This document shows positions 27,988 to 36,885 of a DNA stretch of 64,000 nt, piece by piece. The notes below the pieces were generated by a model. It searched no databases, was not told the DNA's origin, and saw only the letters and a list, made by a program, of their open reading frames with translations. Origin of the DNA: Burkholderiaceae bacterium (GTDB lineage: Bacteria; Pseudomonadota; Gammaproteobacteria; Burkholderiales; Burkholderiaceae_C); contig JADMJJ010000020.1 in the NCBI GenBank assembly GCA_018780645.1, positions 23,822 through 87,821 of the forward strand. The letters are read 5' to 3'. The position numbers and the translations under genes are program-made. Every line of letters starts with the position of its first letter. The stretch's first letter is position 1.

Positions 27988-28989
27988 ATGAAGATGTTCA
28001 AGCAAGGCGCGCGGCTGCGTACCCTCTGGTGTGGCGCTGCGGCGACCCTGTTGCTGGTGGCCTGCGGTGGCGGGGGCGGTCAGGTCGAGCCTTTTGCGCC
28101 GACGCGCATTATTGCCCTGGGCGATGAGTTAAGCCTGATCACGCCAACGAGCAAGAAGTACTCGGTCAACGCGCTGGTCACCCAGACCGATGCCACGCTG
28201 CCCGACAAGCTTGACTGCAAGACCTATCCGATCTGGGTGCAGACCGTTGCCACCAACTTCGGCCTGGTGTTTCCGCAGTGCAATCCTGACAACGTGGTCA
28301 CGACCAATGGCTTGATGTATGCCCAGGTCGGCGCCAAGGTGGCCGATGTCAAGGCGCAGATCGATGCCCATCTGGCCAGTGGCAGCTTCAACCCCAAGGA
28401 CCTGGTGACGGTGCTGGCGGGTATGAATGACGTGCTGGAACTTTACAACCAGTATCCCGCGCAGAGCCAGGGCGCCCTGCAGGCGCTGGCGGAGCAGCGC
28501 GGCCAGGCGCTGGCCGAGCAGGTCAACCGCATCGTCAATGCCAATGGCCGTTCGATCTTTGTGCTGATGCCGGACATGGGCCTGACCCCGTTTGCCCTGA
28601 CGGAAAAGGCCAACAAGCCCGCCAGCGGCAGCGACCTGGACCGCGCCGCCTTCCTGACCAGCCTGAGCGCACGCTTCAACAGCAAGCTGCGGCTGGGTGT
28701 CATCAATGACGGCCGGCTGATCGGCCTGGTCAATGGCGCCGAGATGACGCAGCTGATCGCCACCTTCCCCGGCGGGTACGGCTTTGCCAATATCGACAAA
28801 CCGGCCTGCAATGTGGCCCTGCCCGATTGCACGACCAAGACCCTGACCTCGACCACCGATGCCGCCGGTACCGTGACCAAGGCCGACGCACTGACGTGGC
28901 TTTGGGCCGATGACACACGCTTCGGCGCCGGCATGCATGCCCGCCTGGGGTCGACCGCCTATCAGGCGGCCAGCATCCACCCGTTCTGA
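27988..28989 (+). CDS. GDSL/SGNH-type lipoprotein with degenerate active site
   Basis: A 333-residue lipoprotein starting at ATG 27988 (GGAG 12 nt upstream); lipobox LLLVAC near residue 23. It has the SGNH layout of its neighbour at 29202, but key residues differ. Block I reads LGDELS, with Glu in place of the nucleophilic Ser; the block III-like AGMND keeps Asn; the block V position equivalent to DGVH in the neighbour reads DDTR, so the catalytic His is Arg by my alignment. It is probably not a hydrolase. It follows sua5 by 28 bp and ends at a strong terminator. Confidence 0.8.
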   Translation: MKMFKQGARLRTLWCGAAATLLLVACGGGGGQVEPFAPTRIIALGDELSLITPTSKKYSVNALVTQTDATLPDKLDCKTYPIWVQTVATNFGLVFPQCNPDNVVTTNGLMYAQVGAKVADVKAQIDAHLASGSFNPKDLVTVLAGMNDVLELYNQYPAQSQGALQALAEQRGQALAEQVNRIVNANGRSIFVLMPDMGLTPFALTEKANKPASGSDLDRAAFLTSLSARFNSKLRLGVINDGRLIGLVNGAEMTQLIATFPGGYGFANIDKPACNVALPDCTTKTLTSTTDAAGTVTKADALTWLWADDTRFGAGMHARLGSTAYQAASIHPF

Positions 28990-29019
28990 TTCGCCGGCGG
29001 GTCTTCGTCCGCCTCGACA

Positions 29020-29044
29020 AACCCCGCCATCAGCGGGGTTTTTT
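29020..29044 (+). terminator. Rho-independent terminator between the two GDSL genes
   Basis: CCCCGC (29022-29027), loop CATCA, GCGGGG (29033-29038), then six T. Confidence 0.92.
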
Positions 29045-29120
29045 CATGGTGCGCAGATCGCGTTCTAGACCTGTGCGCCTAAGCCGGGTTTTCCCGGGAC
29101 GCAGTCGGAAAGGGCCCGCC

Positions 29121-29126
29121 TATAGT
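29121..29126 (+). promoter_or_regulatory. Candidate -10 box for the second GDSL gene
   Basis: TATAGT, 75 bp before the ATG and after the terminator at 29020. Between it and the gene lies a small hairpin CCAAGCA/TGCTTGG (near 29140). No clear -35 box is seen. Confidence 0.35.
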
Positions 29127-29201
29127 GAGCGCCTGCCCACCAAGCACTTGCTTGGCGGATTCGGCATCAAGGCTTTGGCCAAAGAGACATAGGGGCATAG
29201 G

Positions 29202-30383
29202 ATGAAGCGGATTGTTGTGTGGGGTTCGGCCCTCGGTTTTGCGGCGTTCCTGGCGGCTTGCGGCGGCGGTGAGGGCACGGTTGCCGGCAGCGGCACGCCC
29301 ACCGGCGCGCCCACCACCAAGGGCACGTTCACGGCCCTCGTGTCCTTCGGCGACAGCCTCAGCGATATCGGCGCCTATGCGCCGGCCACCTCGCTCACGG
29401 GCAATGGTGCGCCGCCCTACTTCGGTGGCAAGTTCACCACCAACAGCGCCACCGGCGCGGTCTGGGTCGAGAACCTGGCCAAGACCATGGGGGTGATCGT
29501 CACGCCGGCCGAGGTCGGCTTCGGTCCCAGCTCGGTGAAGTGCCCGGCCGCAGCCAATCCGGCCCTGGCCGCCAGCTGCACCGGCTACAGCCAGGGTGGT
29601 TCGCGCGTCACCGATCCGAACGGCATCGGTCGCGCCGGTGGCGCCCTGACGGTGCCGATGAAGACCCAGATCGCCAACCACCTGGCCCGCTTTGGCGGCT
29701 TCAAGGCCAGTGACCTGATCCTGCTCTATGGCGGCAACAACGATGTCTTCACACAGTTCGGCGCATTCACGACGGCCGCGGCCAAGGTGCAGGCCGATGC
29801 CGCAGCCGGTAAGCTGACCGCTGACCAGGCCAACGCGGCCCTGTTCGCCGCCCAGCAGTTGGCCCAGGAGGAGATGAAGAAGGCCGCGCTTGAGCTGGCG
29901 ACCTATGTGAAGGACGACATCCTGGCCAAGGGCGGCAAGTATGTGGCCGTGATGACGCTCAGCGACATCGCCGACACCCCCTTTGGCAATTCGCTGCCAG
30001 CCTCCGTGCGCCCGGTGTTGACCGACCTGTCGCTTGTCTTCAACCTGTGGCTGCGCGAGGGCCTGACGGGCCAGGCGGTGCAGATCATCGACACCTATCC
30101 GATCTTCAAGGACGGGTACTCCAACCCGGCCAAATACGGCATCGTCAACAACACCGTGCCGGCCTGTGATGCCACCAAGATCGCAGCCATCACCGGCGGC
30201 AAGGTCACCGATGGGTCCTCGCTGTTCTGCAACACGACGACCGGCGCACCCTACAACGGCCTGCGCACCGGCGCTGACGTGAACACCTGGCAGTTTGCCG
30301 ATGGCGTGCACCCGACCACCGGCGGCCACAAGATCATCAGCGACGCGTTCACCACCCAGCTCAAGGCCTTTGGCTGGCTGTAA
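29202..30383 (+). CDS. GDSL/SGNH family lipolytic lipoprotein
   Basis: A 393-residue lipoprotein with lipobox FLAAC at about residue 20 followed by a Gly/Thr/Ala linker. The SGNH blocks are intact: FGDSLSD (nucleophilic Ser, about residue 50), GGNNDVF (block III Asn, about 178) and DGVHPTTGGH (catalytic Asp and His, about 368). It should be an esterase or lipase anchored to the outer membrane or in the periplasm; substrate unknown. The paralogue upstream has lost the catalytic Ser and His. The OmpW-like gene follows by 26 bp. Confidence 0.92.
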   Translation: MKRIVVWGSALGFAAFLAACGGGEGTVAGSGTPTGAPTTKGTFTALVSFGDSLSDIGAYAPATSLTGNGAPPYFGGKFTTNSATGAVWVENLAKTMGVIVTPAEVGFGPSSVKCPAAANPALAASCTGYSQGGSRVTDPNGIGRAGGALTVPMKTQIANHLARFGGFKASDLILLYGGNNDVFTQFGAFTTAAAKVQADAAAGKLTADQANAALFAAQQLAQEEMKKAALELATYVKDDILAKGGKYVAVMTLSDIADTPFGNSLPASVRPVLTDLSLVFNLWLREGLTGQAVQIIDTYPIFKDGYSNPAKYGIVNNTVPACDATKIAAITGGKVTDGSSLFCNTTTGAPYNGLRTGADVNTWQFADGVHPTTGGHKIISDAFTTQLKAFGWL

Positions 30384-30409
30384 GGCATCAGGCATTCAGG
30401 AGAGACTCC

Positions 30410-31048
30410 ATGAACAAGAAACTCATTCCGCTGCTGCTGGCCGTCCCGGCCCTGCTGTGTGCTCAAGGCGCTGCGGCTCAGCTGAACAGCTTCAAGCTGG
30501 GCCTGGCGTCTATCGACGTCAACTCGAGGACCACCGGCCTCAGGGGCATAGGCGTGCCCGCCGGCGGTGACCTCGAGATCAAGGACGCCAGCACCCTGGC
30601 CATCTGCTACACGCGTGAGTTGTCGCCCCACCTGAGCGTCGAAGTTGCCCTGGGCGTGCCGCCCCGCCATGATGTGATGGCCAAGGGCCCCATCGCCTTT
30701 CTCGGTCGCGTGGCCACGGTCAAGCAGTTCGCGCCGACTGTGTTCCTGAACTACAGTTTCCTCGACGCGACATCGGCGTTCCGCCCCTTCGTCGGCATCG
30801 GCGTGAACTACACCCGCTTCATCGGCGCGAAGTCGATGATTGGCCAGAAGATCGAATTGAGCGACTCGACCGGCCTGGCCGGCCAGATCGGCGCGACCTA
30901 TGCGATCAACAAGCAGTGGGGGCTTTACGGCGCCTTCATCATGGCCAAGGTGGAGAGTGATCTGGTCGCCACGGCCACCACGGTGCAGACCACGACCATC
31001 GATTTCCGGCCCAAGGTCTTGACGATGGGCGTGAGCTACAGGTTCTGA
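30410..31048 (+). CDS. OmpW family outer membrane protein
   Basis: A 212-residue protein with a signal peptide (cleavage after AQGAAA) and an eight-strand beta-barrel pattern, ending in the Tyr-Arg-Phe typical of outer membrane proteins. LSPHLSVEVALGVPPRHDV and FRPFVGIGVNYTRF are characteristic of OmpW. OmpW proteins form narrow channels for hydrophobic molecules. It follows the GDSL lipase by 26 bp with a good SD (AGGAGAG). A paralogue with a very different leader lies at 45128. Confidence 0.92.
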   Translation: MNKKLIPLLLAVPALLCAQGAAAQLNSFKLGLASIDVNSRTTGLRGIGVPAGGDLEIKDASTLAICYTRELSPHLSVEVALGVPPRHDVMAKGPIAFLGRVATVKQFAPTVFLNYSFLDATSAFRPFVGIGVNYTRFIGAKSMIGQKIELSDSTGLAGQIGATYAINKQWGLYGAFIMAKVESDLVATATTVQTTTIDFRPKVLTMGVSYRF

Positions 31049-31073
31049 GCACGGCCCCGCGCAGGGGCACCGC

Positions 31074-31085
31074 TACACTTGAGCC
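31074..31085 (+). promoter_or_regulatory. -10 box for leaderless tsaB transcript
   Basis: TACACT, then TGAGCC, then the tsaB ATG; no SD. Confidence 0.4.
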
Positions 31086-31811
31086 ATGACCGTGCTGCTG
31101 GCTCTGGATACCTCGACCGAAACCATGGCGCTGGCGCTCATCAGCCCGGCCCGCCTGTTCACGCATGAAGGCGACTCGGGGGCTAAGTCCTCGGCCCATA
31201 TGGTGCCGGAGCTGATGAAGCTGCTGGCAGCAGCCGGTCTGCGGCTTGCCGATGTCGATGGGATCGCCTTCGGCCGGGGGCCCGGCGCCTTCACCGGCCT
31301 GCGCACCGCCTGTGCCGTAGCCCAGGGACTGGCATTCGGCGCTGGCAAGCCCGTGCTGCCGCTGGACAGCCTGATGCTGGTGGCCGAGGACGCCGCCGCG
31401 CAACTGGGTGGCGATGCGGCCGCGCTGGGCACGGTCTGGGTGGCGATGGACGCCCGCATGCAGGAGATCTATGCCGCCAGCTACCGCTGGCAGGGCGGCC
31501 ATTGGCAGGCCGTGGCCGAACCCGGCCTGTATGGGCCCGAAGCCTTGCAGCAGCGCTGGCGCAACGAGCTTCCCACCGTAATCGCCGGATCGGCCCTGCC
31601 GGTCTTTGCCGGCCAACTGGACACCCGGGGCGCCCGCCTGCTGCCCGCCTGTGCGGCGCGGGCGCAAAGCCTGGCCCGGCTGGCGCAGCAGCAATGGGCG
31701 CGCGGCCTGGCTGTCGACCCGGCGTTGGCGTTGCCGGTCTATGTGCGCGACAAGGTCGCCCACACCACCGCCGAGCGCGAGGCGCAGCGCAGTTCCCAGG
31801 GGGTCTCATGA
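31086..31811 (+). CDS. tsaB: tRNA t6A synthesis protein TsaB
   Basis: A 241-residue member of the actin-like ATPase family, partner of TsaD and TsaE in placing threonylcarbamoyl on tRNA. It opens LLALDTSTETMALAL and carries GRGPGAFTGLRTACAVAQGL, the family signature, at about residue 62. rimI begins inside its stop codon (ATGA). The tsaB-rimI pair is a common arrangement. Confidence 0.96.
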   Translation: MTVLLALDTSTETMALALISPARLFTHEGDSGAKSSAHMVPELMKLLAAAGLRLADVDGIAFGRGPGAFTGLRTACAVAQGLAFGAGKPVLPLDSLMLVAEDAAAQLGGDAAALGTVWVAMDARMQEIYAASYRWQGGHWQAVAEPGLYGPEALQQRWRNELPTVIAGSALPVFAGQLDTRGARLLPACAARAQSLARLAQQQWARGLAVDPALALPVYVRDKVAHTTAEREAQRSSQGVS

Positions 31812-32293
31812 GCGCCCGCCTACAAGTCCAGCCGCCGCGCTGGTTGGCCATGGGGGTGCGCGATATCGCCGAGGTGCTGGCGCTGGAGCTGCGCGTCTAC
31901 CCCTTCCCCTGGACCCGCGGCAATTTTGAGGACTCACTGGCCGCCGGCAACTATGCCCAGCTACTGCGCAGCGAACAGGGCCTGCTGCTGGGCTATCTGC
32001 TGGCCTTGCCCGGCTATGACGAGATGCATTTGCTGAACATCACCGTGTTGCCGCAGCAACAGGGGCAGGGCCATGCGCGCCGCATGCTGGATGCGTTAGC
32101 CGAAGCCTGCCGCGAGCGCGGTTTCAGCCAGATCTGGCTGGAGGTGAGGCAGAGCAACGCGCACGCGCGCCGCGTCTATGCCCGCTATGGCTTTGCCGAG
32201 GTCGGCCTGCGCCGGGCCTATTACCCGGCCGAGGGCGGCATGCGGGAGGACGCGGTACTGATGAGCCTGGATCTGGCCGGGGGCGCCGCATGA
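31808..32293 (+). CDS. rimI: Ribosomal protein S18 alanine N-acetyltransferase
   Basis: A 161-residue GNAT acetyltransferase. The acetyl-CoA-binding motif A is LPQQQGQGHARRMLDALAEA, and IWLEVRQSNAHARRVYARYG is the RimI-type motif B. The ATG at 31808 overlaps the tsaB stop; the udg gene starts inside its own stop (ATGA). RimI acetylates the N-terminal Ala of ribosomal protein S18. Confidence 0.95.
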   Translation: MSARLQVQPPRWLAMGVRDIAEVLALELRVYPFPWTRGNFEDSLAAGNYAQLLRSEQGLLLGYLLALPGYDEMHLLNITVLPQQQGQGHARRMLDALAEACRERGFSQIWLEVRQSNAHARRVYARYGFAEVGLRRAYYPAEGGMREDAVLMSLDLAGGAA

Positions 32294-33087
32294 ACTGGTC
32301 GGCGCGCCAGGAGGCGATGCTGGAGGCGATGGGCCTGCGCCTCTGGCAGCGCCCGCCGCCCGAAGCGATCAAGGTGAATGACGAGGCGCCTGCGCCGCGG
32401 CAGCCTGCCAGGGCGGACCCGCCGCCGATGCGCACGCCGGCTGCGGTCCTGACTGGCGTGCCGGCAGCCGAGCGGCCCGTGGTCTTGCGCCCCAGCCAGC
32501 CGCCATCGGCCGTGTCGTCGCTCGATTGGACCGGCCTGCGCGAGGCCGTGGCCGGCTGCCAGGCCTGCAAGCTCTGCGAGGGCCGCACACAGACCGTGTT
32601 CGGTGTTGGCCATGAGCGCGCTCACTGGATGGTGGTCGGTGAGGCTCCCGGTGAGCAGGAAGATTTGCAGGGCGAGCCCTTTGTCGGCACCGCCGGCCGG
32701 CTGCTCGACAGCATGTTGCGCGCCATCGCCCTGAGCCGCGGCGAGGCGGCGCCCGAGCGTTCGGTCTATATCGCCAACACCCTGAAGTGCCGCCCGCCGC
32801 GCAACCGCAATCCGGAGCCCGAGGAATTGGCGCGTTGCGAGCCCTTCCTGCTGCGCCAGGTCGAGCTGGTGCAGCCGCGCATCATCCTGGCCATGGGGCG
32901 TTTTGCCGTGCAGTCGCTGCTTCGCAGCAGCGAGCCCATCGGACGCCTGCGCGGCCGCGTCCACCAGTTCCACGGTGTGCCCCTGATCGTGACCTATCAC
33001 CCGGCCTATCTGCTGCGCAACCTGACCGACAAGGCCCGCGCCTGGGAGGACCTGTGCCTGGCCCTGGATACCCTGCAATCTGCATGA
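32290..33087 (+). CDS. Uracil-DNA glycosylase, family 4-like (Fe-S)
   Basis: A 265-residue protein. The first 85 residues are a variable Pro/Ala-rich tail. The glycosylase domain has CQACKLC (two Cys of the 4Fe-4S cluster), VVGEAPGEQED (active-site motif A), FVGTAGRLLDSML and TYHPAYLLRN (motif B His). It removes uracil from DNA. Annotations of this family often read DNA polymerase-related. It is the third gene of tsaB-rimI-udg, all coupled by ATGA overlaps. Confidence 0.93.
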   Translation: MNWSARQEAMLEAMGLRLWQRPPPEAIKVNDEAPAPRQPARADPPPMRTPAAVLTGVPAAERPVVLRPSQPPSAVSSLDWTGLREAVAGCQACKLCEGRTQTVFGVGHERAHWMVVGEAPGEQEDLQGEPFVGTAGRLLDSMLRAIALSRGEAAPERSVYIANTLKCRPPRNRNPEPEELARCEPFLLRQVELVQPRIILAMGRFAVQSLLRSSEPIGRLRGRVHQFHGVPLIVTYHPAYLLRNLTDKARAWEDLCLALDTLQSA

Positions 33088-33123
33088 CCATGGTCGCGCC
33101 GCGCGCCCGGAGGACTGTTGCGC

Positions 33124-35199
33124 ATGTCGGCAACTGAACTGCTTGATGCCCAGGCGGAGCTGGCCCGTTTTCGCCTGCTGGCCAACAACCTGCCGGTGCT
33201 GATCGCCGTCTATGAGGCCAGCACCAGCGCCTGCCTGTTCGCCAACCGCCAGTACGCGGATGCCTTTGGCTGGACCGAAACCTCACTGTTGGGCCGGCAC
33301 TTCGCCGACGTCATCGGGCCCGAGGCCGCGGCGGTGATTCAGCCGCATGTCGACACGCTGCTGCGCACCGGCCAACCGGTCCTTTACGAGCGGCGTGCGC
33401 CTGCGGCCAACGGCCTGGGCGAGCGCTGGATCGAGGTCAACCTGCTGCCGCAACTGGATGTTGACGGCACCGTGCTGGCCACCTTTGTGCTGATTTCCGA
33501 CATCACCCGCCACCGCCGGGCCGAACGTGCGGCGCGCGAGTCTGAGGAGCGCCTGGGTAAATTCATGCAGGCCAGCCTGGAGGGCATCGTCTTCCATCGC
33601 GACGGCCTGATCACCGACGCCAACCCGCCGGCCTGCGAACTGCTGGGCCATACGCTGGAGGAACTGCTGGGCCGCAGCACGCTCAGCTTCATTGCCCCCG
33701 AGGCGGTGCACAAGGTCCAGCAGGTCATCCGCTCGCGGGAAGAGACCCGCTATGAAAGTGTGCTGCTGCACAAGAGCGGTGCGCATATCCCGGTCGAGTT
33801 CATCGTACGCAGCATGATGTTCGGCGGCGAGCTGCAGCGCATGACCATCATCCGCGATCTTCGCGACCGCCTGGAGGCGCAGGCCCGCATCCATCATCTG
33901 GCCCATCACGATGCGCTGACCGGCCTGCCCAACCGCATGGCCTTCATGGAGCATCTGCAGCGCTGCTGTGCCGAGGCAGCGGCCCATGGCGAGACCCTGG
34001 CCATGCTGTTTCTGGACCTTGATAACTTCAAGCGCGTCAATGACTCGCTGGGCCACCTCGAAGGCGATGTCCTGCTGCGCACCGTGGCCCAGCGCCTGAC
34101 CGGCGCGCTGCGCAGCACCGACCGGGTGGCCCGTTTCGGCGGTGACGAGTTCGTGCTGCTGCTGCGGCCGGTGCTGGGCCGCGACCAGGTGGATGGCGTC
34201 GCCCGCCGCCTGCTGGCCGATGTGGAGCATCCGGTGATGGCCGGCGGCCGGCCCTTGTCGGTCACGCCGTCGATAGGCATCGCCCTGTTCCCCGAACAGG
34301 CCAGCGGCCCCGAACAGCTGATACAGCGTGCCGACATGGCCATGTATCAGGCCAAGGCCCTGGGCCGGGCCAACCACCAGTTCTTCGATTCCGCCACGGC
34401 GGCCCTGGCCCTGGACGAGCTGGTGCTGGAAAGCCAGCTGGCCCACGGGCTGAGCCATGACGAGTTCGTGCTGCATTTTCAGCCCCAGCTGCAGATAGCC
34501 GATGGCCACCTGGTCGGCGCCGAGGCCCTGATTCGCTGGCAGCACCCGACCCGCGGTCTGCTGACACCGGAGTCCTTTATCGGCGTCGCCGAACAACTGC
34601 GCCTGATGCTGCCGCTGGGCGAGTGGATACTGCGTGAGGCGGCGCGCTGCGCACGGCGCTGGCATGACAACGGCCTGGCTGCGGTGCCGGTGGCGGTCAA
34701 TCTGTCCAGCATGCAGTTCCGCCTGGAGGGCTTCGCCGCCTCGGTGGCGCGCATCCTGGCGGAGGAGGGCGTGCCCGGCGAGTGGCTGGAGCTGGAGCTG
34801 ACCGAGCGCATGCTGATGGACGACCTGCCGTTGATGCGCAAGACCTTGATCGAGCTGAAGGCGCTGGGCCTGCAGATTTCCGTCGATGACTTTGGCACCG
34901 GCCACACCCTGCTCAGCCACCTGACGCAGCTGCCGATCGACAAGCTCAAGGTCGATCGGCAGTTCGTCGAGGCCCTGCCGGACGATGCCGGCGCGCTGGC
35001 GATCACCCGCGCCATCGTGCAGATGGCCAGGGGGTTGGGTTTCACGGTGATCGCAGAGGGCGTGCAGAACCAGGCCCAGGTAGACCTGTTGGCACAGTGG
35101 GGCTGCGAGCAGGTCCAGGGGCTGGCCCTGGGCGGACCGCTGCCGGTGGCCGAGTTCGAGACCTGGGTGGCGCAACGCCGTTGGCCGGTGCTGGGCTGA
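33124..35199 (+). CDS. PAS-PAS-GGDEF-EAL cyclic di-GMP protein
   Basis: About 691 residues, cytoplasmic, no membrane segment. Two PAS domains (about residues 15-130 and 140-255) are followed by a diguanylate cyclase domain with RFGGDEFVLLL and an intact I-site RSTD five residues before GGDEF. The EAL domain has GAEALIRWQHP, ELTERMLMDD, DDFGTGHTLLSHL and AEGVQNQAQ, so the phosphodiesterase residues also look complete. It could therefore make and break c-di-GMP. ATG 33124 is preferred; a TTG at 33118 is closer to the GGAGG and also possible. Confidence 0.95.
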   Translation: MSATELLDAQAELARFRLLANNLPVLIAVYEASTSACLFANRQYADAFGWTETSLLGRHFADVIGPEAAAVIQPHVDTLLRTGQPVLYERRAPAANGLGERWIEVNLLPQLDVDGTVLATFVLISDITRHRRAERAARESEERLGKFMQASLEGIVFHRDGLITDANPPACELLGHTLEELLGRSTLSFIAPEAVHKVQQVIRSREETRYESVLLHKSGAHIPVEFIVRSMMFGGELQRMTIIRDLRDRLEAQARIHHLAHHDALTGLPNRMAFMEHLQRCCAEAAAHGETLAMLFLDLDNFKRVNDSLGHLEGDVLLRTVAQRLTGALRSTDRVARFGGDEFVLLLRPVLGRDQVDGVARRLLADVEHPVMAGGRPLSVTPSIGIALFPEQASGPEQLIQRADMAMYQAKALGRANHQFFDSATAALALDELVLESQLAHGLSHDEFVLHFQPQLQIADGHLVGAEALIRWQHPTRGLLTPESFIGVAEQLRLMLPLGEWILREAARCARRWHDNGLAAVPVAVNLSSMQFRLEGFAASVARILAEEGVPGEWLELELTERMLMDDLPLMRKTLIELKALGLQISVDDFGTGHTLLSHLTQLPIDKLKVDRQFVEALPDDAGALAITRAIVQMARGLGFTVIAEGVQNQAQVDLLAQWGCEQVQGLALGGPLPVAEFETWVAQRRWPVLG

Positions 35200-35228
35200 G
35201 TCCACCGGGGGCGCAAAGGGCGGGCTCC

Positions 35229-35240
35229 TAGAATGCCCGC
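35229..35240 (+). promoter_or_regulatory. -10 box for leaderless MidA-like gene transcript
   Basis: TAGAAT, then GCCCGC, then ATG; no SD. Confidence 0.45.
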
Positions 35241-36326
35241 ATGCAAAGTACCGCTCCAACTTCTCTCGCCGCCGTGATCGAGCAGCAGATCCTGCAGGCC
35301 GGTGGCTGGCTACCCTTTGATCGCTTCATGGCCCTGGCCCTGTACGAGCCCGGCCTTGGCTACTACGCCAACCAGAGTCCTAAGTTCGGGCTGATGCCTT
35401 CCAGCGGTTCGGACTTCGTCACCGCGCCGGAGCTGTCGCCGCTGTTCGGTCAGGCCCTGGCGCGCCAGCTCGGCCAGGCACTGCAGGCCACGGCCACCAC
35501 CGAGTTGTGGGAGTTCGGTGCCGGCTCGGGGGCGCTGGCCGAGCAGTTGCTGGACGCGCTGGGTGATCAGGTGCGCGGGTACACCATCGTCGATCTGTCC
35601 GGCAGCCTGCGTGCCCGTCAGGCGCAACGGCTGGCGCGCTTTGGCGACAAGGTGCGCTGGCTGGCCGAGCTGCCCGCGCAGATCGAGGGGGTGGTCGTCG
35701 GCAACGAGGTGCTGGATGCGATGCCGGTGCAACTGCTGCACTGGGATGGTGACCAATGGCGGGAGCGTGGGGTCACCGTCGGTGCCCCGGGCTTTGCCTG
35801 GGCCGACCGGCCTGCCCATTTACGGCCACCGGTGGACGGCGTCTTCGTGCCCGGCGCGGTGATCGAGATCCACCCGCAGGCGGAGGCCTTTGTGCGCACG
35901 CTCGGTGAGCGCCTGCTGCGCGGCGCCGTGTTCCTGCTGGACTACGGATTCCCCGAGGCCGAGTACTACCACCCGCAGCGCAGTGGCGGCACCCTGATGT
36001 GCCACCGCCTGCACCAGAGCGATATGGACCCGCTGGTCGATGTCGGCCTGAAGGACATCACCGCCCACGTCAACTTCACCGGCATCGCGCTGGCAGCCCA
36101 GGAGGCCGGTCTGGAGGTGCTGGGCTACACCTCGCAGGGCCGCTTTCTGCTGAACTGCGGACTGACTGAGCTGTTGCAGGGCGCCGATTTCCGCACCCTG
36201 GCCCCGGCTCAGAAGCTGATTGCCGAGCACGAGATGGGCGAGTTGTTCAAGGTGATCGGCTTGGTGCGGGGCGAGGTGTTTGACGCGCTGGGCTTCGCGC
36301 AGGGGGATCGCAGCCACCGACTCTAG
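35241..36326 (+). CDS. SAM-dependent methyltransferase, MidA/NDUFAF7 family
   Basis: A 361-residue protein. It shows the DUF185/MidA features: FDRFMALALYEPGLGYY near the N-terminus, FVTAPELSPLFGQALARQL, and the SAM-binding LWEFGAGSGALAEQLLDAL. The mitochondrial relative NDUFAF7 methylates an Arg of complex I; the bacterial role is not established. It has no SD and likely a leaderless mRNA. A shared terminator lies between it and the convergent PEP-CTERM gene. Confidence 0.92.
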   Translation: MQSTAPTSLAAVIEQQILQAGGWLPFDRFMALALYEPGLGYYANQSPKFGLMPSSGSDFVTAPELSPLFGQALARQLGQALQATATTELWEFGAGSGALAEQLLDALGDQVRGYTIVDLSGSLRARQAQRLARFGDKVRWLAELPAQIEGVVVGNEVLDAMPVQLLHWDGDQWRERGVTVGAPGFAWADRPAHLRPPVDGVFVPGAVIEIHPQAEAFVRTLGERLLRGAVFLLDYGFPEAEYYHPQRSGGTLMCHRLHQSDMDPLVDVGLKDITAHVNFTGIALAAQEAGLEVLGYTSQGRFLLNCGLTELLQGADFRTLAPAQKLIAEHEMGELFKVIGLVRGEVFDALGFAQGDRSHRL

Positions 36327-36344
36327 ATCGCCATCCCTTGCCCA

Positions 36345-36378
36345 ACAAAAAAGGCGGTGCCAAGCACCGCCTTTGCCT
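36345..36378. terminator. Bidirectional terminator
   Basis: GGCGGTGC (36353-36360), loop CAA, GCACCGCC (36364-36371). Six A on the left give a six-T run for the minus-strand PEP-CTERM gene; TTT on the right may serve the plus-strand gene. Confidence 0.85.
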
Positions 36379-36399
36379 CACGCACGACGACCGTCGGGT

Positions 36400-36885
36400 T
36401 CAGGCACCCTTGCGGCGACGGGCCAAGAAGCCAATCGCACCGAGGCCGGCCAGCATCAGCGCGTAAGTCTCGGGTTCCGGCACAGGGGCCAGCGTGACAT
36501 TGCCGGTGTAGGACGAGCCGGCCGACATCGAAACGCCGGTCACCTGGATGGAGTAGGTGCCCGGGGCCAGCAAGGCCGGCACCACGGCGGCCGTGTACTG
36601 CTGGAACAGGCTGCCGCCAAGAGCGGTATCAACATTGTTGTAGACGAACGGTCCGCCGATCCATGTCACTGATTTGACATCGAATCCGGCGGTGCTGTTG
36701 ACGTCGGGCGTGAGCACCGCCGTGACACTGGCGTTCGTTAACAACATCGGTGTCAGGATGGTGAAGTCAAAGGTGTCACTGGCAAAACCGGTGAACGAGC
36801 CTGATGCCGTGAACACCGTGTTGGCATAGGAGCCAGTCGCGGCAACCGCCAGCAGCGACGCGGCAACAAGAGTCTTCAATTTCAT
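36400..36885 (-). CDS. PEP-CTERM sorting domain protein
   Basis: The start at 36885 is chosen because GGAGG lies 5 nt upstream and a signal peptide begins there (MKLKTLVAASLLAVAATGSY, cleavage near ANT). The protein has 161 residues, a beta-rich body (FDFTILTPMLLTNASVTAVL) and the C-terminal signal PVPEPETYALMLAGLGAIGF followed by LARRRKGA. It is exported and probably cut by an exosortase. A second in-frame start with its own GGAGG lies at 37032, which would add 49 non-signal residues; it is not favoured. Confidence 0.88.
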   Translation of the reverse strand: MKLKTLVAASLLAVAATGSYANTVFTASGSFTGFASDTFDFTILTPMLLTNASVTAVLTPDVNSTAGFDVKSVTWIGGPFVYNNVDTALGGSLFQQYTAAVVPALLAPGTYSIQVTGVSMSAGSSYTGNVTLAPVPEPETYALMLAGLGAIGFLARRRKGA

